DNA from: Cucumis sativus
Lineage: Eukaryota > Streptophyta > Magnoliopsida > Cucurbitales > Cucurbitaceae
Assembly: GCF_000004075.3 (NCBI RefSeq)
Contig: NC_026661.2
Coordinates: forward strand, 18,566,307 to 18,630,306
Direction of reading: 5' to 3'
Length of the DNA stretch: 64,000 nt
Positions 1 to 13,500 of this stretch are shown here, one piece after another. A program made the translations under genes and the position numbers. The notes beneath the pieces were generated by a model. It saw nothing but the letters and a program-made list of their open reading frames with translations. It ran no database searches and was not told the origin of the DNA. Numbering within the stretch: the first letter of the stretch is position 1; every line of letters begins with the position of its first letter.

Positions 1-2526
1 GTAGTCAGTGGGATGTGGAAATCTCATCTCAATGAAGACGAGATGGAGCAATGACACTTCTTTCTTATAATTAAATTTTGGGGACAATGAAGGGTTGGCA
101 TCAATCCTTCTCCAGTTTTTCAAAGTAAAATTGCAACTACTGCATTTCTACTAAAATGTCTTAATCTATATGTCAATGAATTCTATGTTTTATTTTTTCC
201 TTTTTCTTTTTGCTATGTAAAGGCTTTTATACATTGAGTAACGAAAAAGTTGATAAATTAAGTTAGACCAAAGGTTCTACTTCTTATCCCCTGAAAAAAT
301 CCACAAGGAGAATCTTTTCCCCTCATGGAATCACCAACCACCACTTTGAAGTAGTGAAAGGGATACCAGCTACATATAATGATTCGATGCAAGGTTTTAT
401 TTCAGAAGATGTCTGTAAAATAATTGAAGATTCAATTTTACAGAAACAAAAAATTCTTTAAGAATCATTTTTCATATATTTTAATCCCAGTGTTCCTACA
501 TATTTGGCAGGGTAGCTTGTAGCTTCATTTGTAATAAGCTAAGGAAATAATATCATGTTATACCAAATTAAACAATGTGAACCTTGAGATTCTCAACAAA
601 AAACAAAATATGGAATTGGAACCACTTACTGATAGATCTTTTTCACTTTCACTGTAGTCCATCTCCAACCAGGTATAACTCTTTGGGTGGCAAATAAACT
701 CTTTTCTGTTAGACCAATTATTCTTGGTTTTAGCTAAGAACTTTTGTTCAAACTCATGTATTGCAAGTTCTTTTGATGTGTAAGGACGTATATTGTCTTG
801 TCCCTTCACACCAACTCTTCCCCACCTTGAATAAACCATGTAAGTACCACCACCATCAGATTCTGCAGAGGATGGAAAATGACACAAACATGTCATAAAA
901 CATCTCAGACAGCACAAGCATTTACTAAAAGATTTAGGAAAGAAACATTTAGAGCACAAAAATATTTATCCAATCACACATTTGAAATAAATCATTCCGG
1001 TTTTCAGTTTTGAAAATAATTATAAAAAGAGCAGCTAGATATTTTCAAATGGTACACATCTTATGACAAAGGATTGTGAGGAACATCCCAAAGGACCAAA
1101 ACCTACTATAAGCTCCAAGAAAGACCCCATGTTAACCATCATTACGTCCCCATCTCCTATTTTCTATTACTTATTGTTGTTTTTATATGAAAATATTTCA
1201 GTTGAAAATTTTTGTAATCATTATTAGTTGTTCATCCAAGTGATCCAGCGTTTCCAATTCTAATTTTCAAATATTTACTACTGTTAAATGAAAATTGACC
1301 CAAGTAAACGCAGTTCATAGGAGAAATAGAAGTTTACCAAGAACTTGAATCACGTAAAACTTGTTATTGTTGTTTCTGACATTAGTCTGATTCAACATGG
1401 CATCGTAGATTTCATCACCCTGCAAACAAATAGTTGCTGTTCATGTTTAGAAAACTAAACAATGTGTCCAAAGGTATGATGTACGTTCTGACATCAACTT
1501 ACCGATTAGTCAAAGCTATGCATTTCTACTAAAACTACTGGGACTTACCACTTCTAGAACATGATACTGTGTCTTCATTTGATCTGGAAGCCACAGATCA
1601 AGCACTGCTGAACCCTTTTTGGTCGCTGTAATAATCTTCTCCCCGTTGCCAACATTTCCATCCTTACATGCTGTGAACAAAGTACGGAAAAATAAATTTT
1701 CTCTAATAAAAAGAAATAGATATATAGTGACTGGTGTTTCTAAATGATTTTTCTATCAAGAACATTTTCATTTTACCACTTTCAGCTCTCTACTATCGAC
1801 ACTTCTAGTACATTTACAACTCAGAATCATGATTTACAATTACTATGATTTCACAATTGAATTCTTCTTCCAAGTTCAACTTACTAAATTAGCTTATAAC
1901 CACAAGTTTTGCAGCATTTTCTTCAAAATGAACATGCTTCGGTTCACTAACTAATCTAGAAACTCCAATAGACATTAACAAGGAATCAAATGCATGTGAC
2001 TTTTTGACGGAAAAAATAAAAATCACTCCAATCAATATATAATTCGATATACCGTCCGTTTCTTCTTCCTCTTCTTCCTCTTTCTCATTCTCACAATCTT
2101 CACAAATCCTCTTCAGTAACTCCTTCTTCGAACCAGTGGAAGCAATGCCCCGACGAACCGCCTCATCTCGCAGTTCCTGTACTTTCATTTCTCGTAACTT
2201 CTCGACATCTCTGATTAAGTCACTTTCATTCAAATTTCCACCATCTTCCGAGTCTCTCCCCCTCTTTTTACCATCAATTGAAACAACACCTTTACCTTTC
2301 AACAAATTTTCCTCTTCGAGAATGGCGGACTCCAGGCGACGAACCTGTATAAACAAAAACAAAACACGAACATCGTGGTCAACGGAAGGTTGAGAAGATT
2401 GCAATTGAAACGAAAAATAGAGTAAAGATTCGGATTGAAAACCAGAACAGGCTTAGTTCCGGAAGTATCAAGACCACGTTGAGCGAGTTGAGTTCGGAGT
2501 TCGTCCACTTTGAGCTTGTTCGCCAT
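1..2526 (-). CDS. PARP2: Poly [ADP-ribose] polymerase 2 (5' part, partial)
   Basis: Nuclear DNA-break-sensing ADP-ribosyltransferase; only the DNA-binding half is in the window. Exons on the minus strand, phases consistent: 2526-2443, 2344-2053, 1670-1549, 1419-1338, 862-630. They encode 271 residues. A first SAP-type motif starts at the initiator (MANKLKVDELRTQLAQRG); a second lies at about residues 75-108 (ELRDEAVRRGIASTGSKKEL). A basic KKRGR stretch, likely nuclear localisation, is near residue 53, and an acidic Glu run follows SAP2. Residues about 126-271 form the WGR domain, with the hallmark YSRWGRVGVKG. A possible 13-codon exon (412-374, TSSEIKPCIESLY) fits phase 0 and resembles the linker before the helical domain, but is uncertain. 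The helical and catalytic domains must lie left of position 1. The two SAP domains favour PARP2 over PARP1 (zinc fingers) or PARP3. Confidence 0.9.
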
Positions 2527-5500
2527 TTTCGAAGGAACGAGCTTTGATTCTGACAGTTTGCCGAGAGGGGCTTTTATAGTAAACGCCCCTTGAAGTGACA
2601 TTTGAAGAAAATTCGTGGACGCTGAGTGAGAAAGCTTCTTTCGTGTTGTTTTCCAACGAGAAATGTAGCACTCAAACTCTATCGAGAAGACAATTTTGCC
2701 CTTGCCTCTCTTCAAATTCCAATTTACGGTCAAATTATGTAATATGTGTTTGTTTTACAAAGAAAAGGATTACTATAGATTATTAGACTTATAGTCATGA
2801 TTCATTTTTTACAACAATAGTTATGGAACACCTTTGCCATTGTTTAACTAAAAAATAAAATATTTTAGATTTATAGAATTTGGCATCCAATTATTTATCA
2901 AGTCCATTATTATTTCGTCAAAGTTGAAGATTATAGTAACATTTTGATTGCTATTTTTCTTTTCAATATTTTAATATTTCTACTTTGATGGCAATGTAAT
3001 CTTGAAACATACAAAAATTTTCTAATCTTTTTAAGATAGAAATAAGTTGAGGGAAAATAAAAAGAAAAAAAAGCGATCATGCATGTTGTGTGTACCGACT
3101 AATTTGTACTTTTTGTTTAATTGTTTCACTATAGTTTGTCGCACAACAAATTCTTTTTCTTTTTAATTTTTTTTAGTTATACCAATGAACAATTATCAAA
3201 CGAAATTACGTGCAACGTAAAGAATGAAAGATATTTTCAATACAATAATATAATCAAAAGATAAATTTGAGAAAGTGAATTAATTTGGTAATAGAGTGAG
3301 TTGAACGAGGGGTATTTTTGTCCGTGTAGACCTTTCTCTTACTTTTAAGAAACGAAGTCCATTTTTCCAGAATTTAGGAGGAAGAGTCCTTGACAAGCTG
3401 TGAAGAAGAATTCGTAGTGGGAAATTTAAAATTTGGGATGCAGAAACGACGTCGTTTAAAGAGGAGAGTGCGGGACACGATTTTCTTGGCTCCCTTATCG
3501 GAAAACAAATTACATCATCATAAAGTTTCAAAACTATATTATAAAGTTCGTGTATAACAAATTTAAAATAAGTTTCTAGCTTATAATATGTTTAAAAATT
3601 TAATGTATTGTACACATATTTAAAAATAACATGTTTTAATGAACACTTTCAAAAGTTTATACATCAAACAACCAACCAACTTCAAAGTTTTTTTCTACTA
3701 CACTTGCAATTTAACTTTGTTATTTTCAACATCAAATATGAAATTATAGTTTGATTGTTATTGTTTGTTCGTGATTATGAAAAAAGATAATTATTTCTTA
3801 GATTGGTGATATATATTATTTATAACCCCTTCACAAAAATTTGCTCTTACCCATTTCTCCTTGTACAATTTTCTCCCAGTAATCTGTATACATACATTTT
3901 TTAGTGCATCTATATGCATGCAAACTATTTTAAACTTTACACTTTAAATTTCATTTAATTTGTTGATTTTATGCATAATTTCAAAATATTAATCATTTCA
4001 AATTCTTTTGACGGAAAATAATTTATTAAAGGAAGCAAATATTTCTTGTAGAAATATAAATAATTTAAAGGTTAAATAGAATTTAATGAAAATGCCTTTC
4101 TTTTTTAGAATGTATAGATAAAAAGGGCATATATGAAGATATTGGTTAAGTTAAGAGTTGGAATGGGCTTATTTTTGGGTCGACGTTGTGATGGTGTGTG
4201 AAACTCTTGGCCCAATGTAAGCTTTCAATATGTAGAAGAGAGTCCCTCGGTTGGAGTTGAATCCTTCTAACAAATTGCCGTTAAGTCGACGGTTATAAAT
4301 GTACAAACTAAACTCATCATGGAAAAGTAAAATTTGGTCCGTTGATTGGTGTTTTTTGATTTTTTTCAAACTGAGGTTGATCCACCACTTCTGTTTAGTA
4401 GCTCAACTCAGTTTTTTCATTTATCATATTCACGTCTACTTGTAAGAAAATTAGGTTGTAGAGCGTCATTTGAAGTTTCATTTGGAATTTTGGCCGGTAT
4501 ATAAAAAATTGACTATTATTAACGATAAATCATAATAAACTGCTAACTAATTTTGCATGTATCGTGACGTTTGATTGTATTTGTAAATATTTTTAGCAAC
4601 TTTATTATTTAAAATATTTTTTTTATTAATATCTCATTTAACTATACTAAAACACGTACTTTCTTATAGTATTAAAATCTTCACAAAATATTTTATGAAA
4701 TAAAATTATGGATTTATTTGAAATACTTTTAAAATTACTATTTTTTTTTTCACTTAAGAAAACACTTTTAAGCATTTAAATAGATAAAGATGAGAAAAAC
4801 ATCTCCAAAATTTAAATTCTAAGTTATAACCATACCCTACAATCAGATGCTACACTCCTTATAGGGAATATCATCTCCAAGGTTGCCTTCACAGCTTCTT
4901 GGCATATTGTTAAGGTTAGGGTTGATTCTATAAATATATATATGAAAAAAAAAATATATGGTCTTCTTTTCATGATGTCAATTAAAAGAGACGAATACAT
5001 ATAATAAAATTAATATTTAGATTATCGAATTTTGTTTGAATCAAAAATGGATTCAAGATTATCCTAAAAATGAAAACAAATTGACTAAATCTTTTTTAAT
5101 CATATTGACTCATTGATAATGATAAATGAATAAATAACGTAGAGTGGCACAAATAACTTAGAAGGAAAAAAAAAAAAAAAACTGTATATTTATTATTTTG
5201 TGCCTTAACTTAAGTTGCATTTAAAATTGCATTCTCTAACATTTTAGTTGACAATGTTTAAAATAGTCTCAATTTTATCATTAAAGACTAAAATATAGAC
5301 GTTTTTAAATTCAAAAGAGACCATTTGTATATTAGGGCAAGTCTTCTTTTTTAAAAAATGGTTAGAAGAAAGCGAAAGTTTAAAGTTACCTTTTACGAAA
5401 ATTGTCAAAAATAGTAAATTTGACAAAATACTTATAATATATACAACAATTTTTTAAAATTTTATTAATAATAGACATTAATAGACACTATAGTGATAAA

Positions 5501-5711
5501 ATTCATAATTTTGGTATGACCTATAAATATTTCTTTTTTTTAATGTCTCTAACTGTTAGGATCCTCTTTTCTTTAAATTGGTTTTTCAGAAGTTAAAAAA
5601 AAAGTGCTTTAATGTGTTAGCTCTGAAAGTTAAATATTTATAGGTTTGATATGGTGTGTGTCTAAATAAATTTTAGATTGTCTGCATTTTACTTGATACA
5701 TAATTATTGTT

Positions 5712-5790
5712 ACTTCACCCAAGGCAATTGTGACAAAATAATTGCCCTAACACTTCACCCAAGGCAATTGTGACAAAATAATTGCCCTAA
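5712..5790. repeat. 40-bp tandem duplication with internal inverted repeat
   Basis: Two copies with a 40-bp period; the 39 bases from 5712-5750 recur at 5752-5790. Each contains GGCAATT and AATTGCC separated by about 10 bases, so each unit could fold into a small hairpin. No gene is nearby. Confidence 0.85.
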
Positions 5791-8700
5791 GGTAGAAAGT
5801 AAGAAAAATTATTATAATATAAAAATGGTTGAAAATATTTACAAATATATCAAAACTTCAAATTCTATTAATAATGAACACCAATAAACTTTTATTAATA
5901 TCTATCAATACTTATCATCGACGTGATATAAAATTTTGTTATATTTTGATTAACTATGTTATATTTAAAAATACTCGATATCATAAATCACTACCATCTC
6001 TAATTATTGTGTGACTTTGTTTACATTTAATAAAGGAATTACTTTTACGATTTGTGTATTATTTTTAATTTGAGTACAAATTTATCATTTACTCAAATGT
6101 GTCGAAAAGAGCAATTATTATGAATAGCACAAAAAAAAAATTTACAAAGTATAGCAAATTTTATTAAATATTTTGCTAATTTTGAATATCTCAACGTTCA
6201 AATTAAATTAATAGAGTATGGAGTATAAAAAGTACCTCGTTTAAGAAAATTTAAAATTTAATCTATAATTTATAATTAGAATATAGGTATTTCCTAATTC
6301 CCATAGGTAGCCCAAGTCTATTAAACTATATGTACTATTTATGAAATTTTATCAAATTATGAAGAACAACGTTTAATTTTTGAAATTGTAAACGTTAATT
6401 TATTTTTTTAAAAAAAGTGATAAGAATTCCAAGTTATTAAAATTAGCACAATCAAAAAATGTGGGTGGAAATACTTTTGAATTGTCCTTCACCATTCTAA
6501 ACTAAATATATATGTAATTCTCCACCACGAATTCTAATACCCCACTTGTGCCAAACACCCCATATGCCCTTCACACATACCTAATTTGGGTTTATGTAAT
6601 TTGCATAATCATAATTATATCTTTTTTATTTTCATCCAAACAATTTGTTTCTATTTCGTCCCTATAATTATGTTTTCTTTTTCAAAAAATAAATTCAACC
6701 AACATTCACAGAAAATGGGAGTAATTAATTTTGAAAATACTAAAATTATTTATGCTGTTGTAATAGTTATTCGATGTTATAAACAATATGTGAACTTAAC
6801 AAATGAAAATTAAAGATTCCACGTTAATGTGTATATATTAGTGATTACTCTTTTATCTAATGAATTGTGTGTTGATCTCTCTTTACGTTTTTGTATTCTT
6901 TTTTTTTTTCTCATAACAAATTCTTCTCAAAAACTACTTCCAATCACTTAAAATTAGTATGCAAAAATTTTGATTCCACACTCTTAAGAATTTGCTGCAA
7001 ATGATTATTATATGTTTTGCTACAAATCTAAACCAAGGGTGATTTTGATAATTTTATGGTCATGTTTGATAAATAGTTGGTTTTTGAAAATATAAAGCAT
7101 ATTTCTTTGTAATATTTTACCACCACTCCAATCGCTCTTATGTAAAGAAGTTGAATCCATAGTCAAATTCTAAAATCAAACCAAGACAAGTTTTTAAGAA
7201 CTTTTTGTTTTCCAAAACTTAACTTAATTTTTTAAAACCTTACTAGAAAGTTTATAACAAAGCAAAAAATTTAAAGGTAAAAGTGGTAACGTGTATACAT
7301 ACCAACAAAACATGTGTGTATTTCTACCTATGTTAGCATAAAATATCTCAAAAGTAATAATAATATTAATTATAAATATATTTTATATCACTTTTATAAT
7401 ATTTATATTTATTAAGTATGGTAGAAGATGATAGAATGATTTGAACCACACTTATGGAAGAACAATTTTAAACCAATACATTATTTTAGAAACAATTAAT
7501 ATTAGAAAAAAAAAAACTTGGAGCATTTAAGAGAAGGTAGACAAAACACACTTTAAATAATTTTGGAAAAGGTGGTTTTAGAAAAATGGATTTTGGTTCA
7601 CAATAATCTATTTCTTGCATCAACTTTATCTATCTGCAAATTAAAATAATGCAAAAAGTAAAACATACTTTAAAAGAAAGTCACATATAGGGTGTGAGAC
7701 ATGGACACAACCTTTGTGTAATATGTAAGGTCACAAAGCAAAACAAATTGAATTATCATTACTCTAATGGCCACACACACATACATATATTTATTACCAT
7801 TTCTTTTCTAAGGGATAAGGTTGGAGACCTTTGATTGCAACACAAAACAAATTATATTATTATTGCCCACTATATATATATAATTCTAAACCAATTGTTT
7901 ATAGAGACCCATTGTTTTTTTTATAGTTGTTAAAGCCATTTTGTAATTCTCTCATTAATTTAATAATGTTTTTGTTTTAAGTCTTAAAAATTAAAAGGTT
8001 ATCATATTTTATTTTGGGTAAAAAATATCCCTAAATTTTCTATTTTGGGTGAAAAATGTATTTATAAAACTTTTCAATAATTGAAAGTAATTTTTTTAAC
8101 AAAACTTTACCTTTTTTTTTTTATCATGAACTAAAAGTAAGTGTGACGTTTTTTAAATAATAAAATTTTTAAAACTTTTAAAAAATTATAGACTTTATTT
8201 TTAGACAAAGCAAAACGTTTAACCAAATTTAAAACAATTATCAAATTGGAAGAGTTTGAATATTAAAATATGATTTTTTTTAAAGAAAGATAATATAAAC
8301 AATATGAATGAATTTGGCTATGTTTTAGCTTTGCAGGGGAGGAAATGAATGATTAATATTATATTTAAAAAGAAAAGGGCAAATTGGAAGGTAAGCAAAG
8401 CATAAGCCAATGAAGCCAAATTTATAAAGGTCGGTTTCAACCGCTCGAAATTTTAGAAAAAAATAGCTTATAACACCATTTTTTTGCATTTTGTAAATAT
8501 AATAAATTAAAATTATTAGATGATAATTATAGAACCGTCGAAGGACTATCAGACGATAATCATAGAGTTATCGACTCTAAATGCAGCGACATGAGTATTA
8601 TTATTATTATTATTATTTTCTATCTTTGTAAAGTTTTTTAATTTAAATTTTAACCAAACTTAATTGAAAAGAAGTAATACCACAAATTACTTTATTTATT

Positions 8701-9239
8701 TATTTTAAAATGATGTACAATTATGAAGTTTTTTTGTTTAAATATAAAAATACAGTGAGTGTATAAAAATAAATAAATAAATAAACGGCCACAATAAAAA
8801 TAAAACATAATTCAAAAAATAATTAACTCAAAATTCCGATTTTTTTTTTCAAAATACATAAAAGACACTAAAATTGTCAAATTGTTTCTGTAAACAAAAC
8901 GACATAAAAAAAATATCTATAGATATAAAAATCTAATGAATATTGTAAACTATTTTGCTTTTTTAAAAATTACAAAAGAAAAAAAAGGTTGAATTATTTT
9001 GCACAAGTATTTTATGTTTGTGGAAAAGTGGAGAATTTGAAAGAGAGAAGAAATGATGTCAAATCTGATTTTAGTTAATATGGGAATGGGAATGGTGTCA
9101 CTTACCACAACGTCTTTTCTCTCTCATAACCCATTTATTTTTGTTAGAAAAATCAAAATTCTCAATAATATAACATTTAAGCCAGTATTTACGTTTAATT
9201 AAAAAATGAAATGTAATAATTTGTTTGTGTTATATGAAA

Positions 9240-9440
9240 TATAAATAAAATAGCATTTTTAAAAATAGCAAAATAAATTAAAATATTTATAAGTTATAGA
9301 TTATATCGATAGTAATGTTTTATCACTTGAAGCATATCAATAACTATTAGTTATTAGTGATAAATTTTACTATATGTCGTAGATATTTTATAAAATTTGT
9401 TATTTTTTAAAAAAAATCAATAAATAATTTATCTATTTTT
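9240..9440. repeat. Degenerate interspersed repeat (tagcaaaat family)
   Basis: Shares phrases such as atagcaaaat, paired ATAGT/ACTAT-like words around gtgataaattt, and a tail like aatatttta...ttgttattttt with 15220-15420, 49250-49440 and 54620-54790. The copies are diverged and the ends are not resolved; family unknown, possibly an old inverted-repeat MITE. Confidence 0.4.
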
Positions 9441-10493
9441 CATATTTTTGAAAGTCTTTTATTATTATTTCCATGTTCACTATTTATTTTAGGGAATTTT
9501 TTTTAAGATAAGAAATATTGACCTAAACTATTTATACTCTATAAATAAAACTACTAAACACAAAATTTATTCCACTTCATTTTTCTAAACTATTTACAAA
9601 AGTACAAAATATTTTGTCAAATCTTATATTTTTTACAATATTTTTATAGAATAAAATTTTAATTATGAAACAATATCAATTTTTGTTTTGTTTTAATTCC
9701 AATTTTGAGGTGGTATCAATAAATTTCATTATCTTATAGTCTATAAATTTAGACTTTAAACTACTTGGTACCAATTCACACTTCCAAACAAATTCTTTTA
9801 AAAATGTATTGTGTTGAACAAACTTTAAATTGTAATACATTAATTAACGTAGACTATTTATTAAGATGAATTTTGAAAGACATGATGATTTCTTTCAACG
9901 TCGTTCTATCATAAAAATAAAAGAACATAATTGTGCACATGTGACTTTCAAAGATAATACTAATTAAGAAGCAAAATGAATATACTCACCATAGTTTATA
10001 ACTTTATCTTTGTTATAAGTATCAAACAAAGTTTTGTCAAAATGAAAAAAAATGGAGGTATAGATTAATATTTTTATTTATACAACTCCAAAAGTTGATT
10101 GATATAAATAAATGTTTTTTTTATATATTTCATGATAAAAAAAGATTAATTCTTTCATTTTCTTTGAAAATTTGATCAATATCCTATATTAGTTAGATAT
10201 TAAAGAAATATTATTAAGCAAGAACAATATTCATGATCAAACGAATTTCATTCTTTTATTTTTCTTAACTCAATATTGAAAATTCAATCAAAGTCACAAT
10301 ATGTTAAAGAAATATTAGTATGAACATGTAATTGTGTTAGAACATTTTATCGTGTGATATCTTTTGGCTTTTGCTTAAAACTAAAAGTTTTGATCCATTT
10401 ATCGATTGAAATTTCACTTTTACTTTACCACTTTGTTCAAGAAAATCTCTAACCTTGTTAGGGAAAGATTTTCATATCTTTATATAAGAAAAC

Positions 10494-10497
<4 letters not shown>

Positions 10498-10526
<29 letters not shown>
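10498..10526. repeat. (TA)n microsatellite
   Basis: Uninterrupted run of about 14 TA dinucleotides in intergenic DNA. A similar shorter run lies at 18949-18968. Confidence 0.95.
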
Positions 10527-10530
<4 letters not shown>

Positions 10531-13500
10531 ATAATCTTTACATCCATATTTTGTTCTAATAATTTTTCATAATTCTTATTTTGTCTTCGTCCCAATTTAC
10601 TTTATAAATTAAATTAAAATTGGCTTCTTCATATCCAAATTAAATTAGAGCTTCATTCCAAGAGTGATGTTAGTTTTAGTTTTAGTTTGGAAATGGTTTA
10701 CCAAACCCAATAATATAGTTATACATCCAACCTCAAAATTAAGCACAATTAATCAAACAAAAAAGAGAGAATCTCATTCTCTTTCCCCCTTTTCACGCCA
10801 CTGCTAACATGTTTCATCATTCTACCCTTTTGACTCTCTACCCACCTTTCTTAAAATAATAACACATCCAAATATTTAAATTTTTAGATTCTCAAGTTAT
10901 ATATATTTATTTATATGTATACACAAATATTTTACAAACTAATAAGTTATTTTAATATTATGATAAGTGGCAAAAATTACAGATAAAGTATAGTAGTAGT
11001 TGTTATTATATACTTTTAAACTCGTAGATGTGCTACTAAAATCTAGAATCTTAAAGTCATATAAATGTAGCAATTATAAAAAAATAAGTTTGAGTATTCA
11101 ATTTTTATCATTTAAGAGTTGGAGTCTAATTTTAGCACCTATATGAATGACATTACTATGATTACTTATTAGTGAATATTTTAGGATTCTCATCTATCTC
11201 CTAATAGACTAAACAATATGGTATCTTTATTAATGAATGTGTGTGCACGTGTGTAAATATATAAAAGAGTTATAAATTTTTAATTTTATAATTGTATTTC
11301 ACACAATTTAAATATTCTACTAAATAAAACGCTCAACTTTTAATTTTGTATAAATAAATTTACAACTTTTTAAAATACATATAGAATGAACACAAAGTTG
11401 AAAGCTAATGAAAATTTAATATACGTAGAAAAATTAATAGACATTAAACGACTTAAGCTATCCTAAACCAATACATTAAAAAATGCTTCAACTTGAATTA
11501 GTAATAAGTTTGTATCAAATCATAATTTAGTATAATAAGTTTCAGCTCAAATAATTATTCAAATTAAAAATCATATTTATTATGATATCATGATATATGA
11601 TGTTTGATCAATGTTCCTAATCCATGCGAATAAATCCGACACGAAGTTATAAAATTATAGATAGAGAAAGAGAAAGTTAAATGAAGCTAAATAAAATAAG
11701 ATATAAAAGTACTTGTGACAAAGTATAAACTAATATAAATGTAGGTAACCAAAGCCGTATTCAACAATCATTTAATTAGCTACATAATTAAATCAGTAGT
11801 ACAATTTAAAACGTATCCAACTCTTGTATTGAAAACCCACTTAAATATCATTTACCATAATCTGTCATCAACTGCTTTCCTTGTACAACAAACATTGAAG
11901 TGGGTGATTCAAAGTTTTAATTTCAAGAAAAATAAAAATATATATGTTTTAATAGTTCTGGGTGCTAAAGTTGACAAATTATTTAATTAGGGTCAGTACA
12001 AGGAAAAAAAGTTATAATTGCATTAATTATTAGGGAAATTTAGAATTATTGGTGTAATTGATTGAAATTAAAGATATAAGTTGAAAGTTAATAGAAGGAA
12101 TTAAGTAAATGGTGAAGAAAACAACATAGGTTAATAAAGGGAGAAGGAGAGGAAGACGTCACCGGCAAATGATTTGAGTATTTGAATTAAAAAATTGTAT
12201 TTATATTTTAATAATTGTCAGAAAAAGTAAAAATAAAATAAAGAAACAAACAAACAAATCAAAAGGAAAAAAAGAATCGGCGTTGCATGAAGGCAACGAT
12301 GCTCCGCCGCATTTTATTTTTTTTTTAAAAATGATTTTTATCATTCTTTATTCTTATTTTTATATATAAAAATTTTATAATTTAAAACTGGCCTTTGGAA
12401 GCCACCTTGGACCCTTCTCCCAAGGGTCATTTTTTTCATTAAAATATCAAATAAAAATACATTTTCAATATTTTTAAAAATATATATATATGTTTTAAAT
12501 TTTTATGTTGTTTCTTTATTAAAATATTATTTTAATTTCTTCATTTTTTTACACAATTATTAAAATTAATTAGATATTAGCATCACCTCTCTCTCTCTCT
12601 CTTTAAACTTTACAAAGGCATTTTTATTAATTATTTTCTTAGGTGCAAAATTATATTATTATTTAAACTCTATATAAATTAAGTTCTAACTAATAACAAG
12701 AAGAGAAAAATTAATTAAAAGTCTTCTAATAAAATAATTAAAAGCTAAGTTTGTACTTTTAGAAGTATACGCTTAGAAATGGAAAGTCAAAATACAAAAA
12801 TCAAAATGTACTTAAAAATTAAGATTAGCGTAATTGTTTTTTGTTTTCTATTTAACTCTGACTTTAAATAAAATAATTCATTTTAAAAACTTATCTGACT
12901 ATTTTCATTATTAGTTAGATAAATTATTTTAGTTCATTGTTTTTAAACAAATTATTTAAAAAGGGAACCTTTTCTTTACAAAGTTTAAAGGAAAATAAAT
13001 CCAAATTTTTTAGTTCATGCAAATACTATATGTTTACTTTAGTTTTGTAAAATTGTTAGAAGGGTAAGAAAGACACTTTTATTTTATAAAGTCATCTATT
13101 ATTAATTAGTTTATCGATTTATTTATGCAAGAAGTTTCATTAAATTCTAATGTTGAAAGATTATGTTGTTATATAGTAAATTTTAGGGACTAAATAGTTA
13201 CAAAATTGAGAGTACATAGACTAGATTATTATTTTCACGAAAGTTTAGAAACTAAAAGTGATTTTTACCTTGTGACAAGGATGTTGTTGAAAAGGAAAAT
13301 AAAAGATATTTAATATTTATAATGATTTTAATAATTAACATGTGTGGGAATGAAAATTGGAAGTGGAGACAAAAAGAAAAAAAGAAATGATAGCAAGAAA
13401 AGGAAAGTAATTGAATCTTATCCTAAAATGTTGAATAGTTCATAGCTTAGGTTGAATTGTTTTTGTGATGAAGAATAGGTATAATTGATTTTTCTAATGT

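Noticed and set aside
1-53. Plus-strand frame ending MWKSHLNEDEMEQ stop, like the end of a gene
   Set aside because: Only 17 codons, at the window edge and inside what should be a PARP2 intron; cannot be judged.
283-463. A plus-strand open stretch (PHGITNHHFEVVKGIP...) that looks protein-like
   Set aside because: It overlaps the proposed PARP2 microexon on the other strand, has no start or splice context, and matches no family I know.
3280-3531. 83-residue minus-strand frame and a palindromic aaacgacgtcgttt site
   Set aside because: No domain, no conserved composition, no splice partner; the palindrome is a common plant promoter/repeat word.
12590-12605. Short CT run as a possible promoter pyrimidine patch
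   Set aside because: No gene follows within several kilobases; simple sequence.
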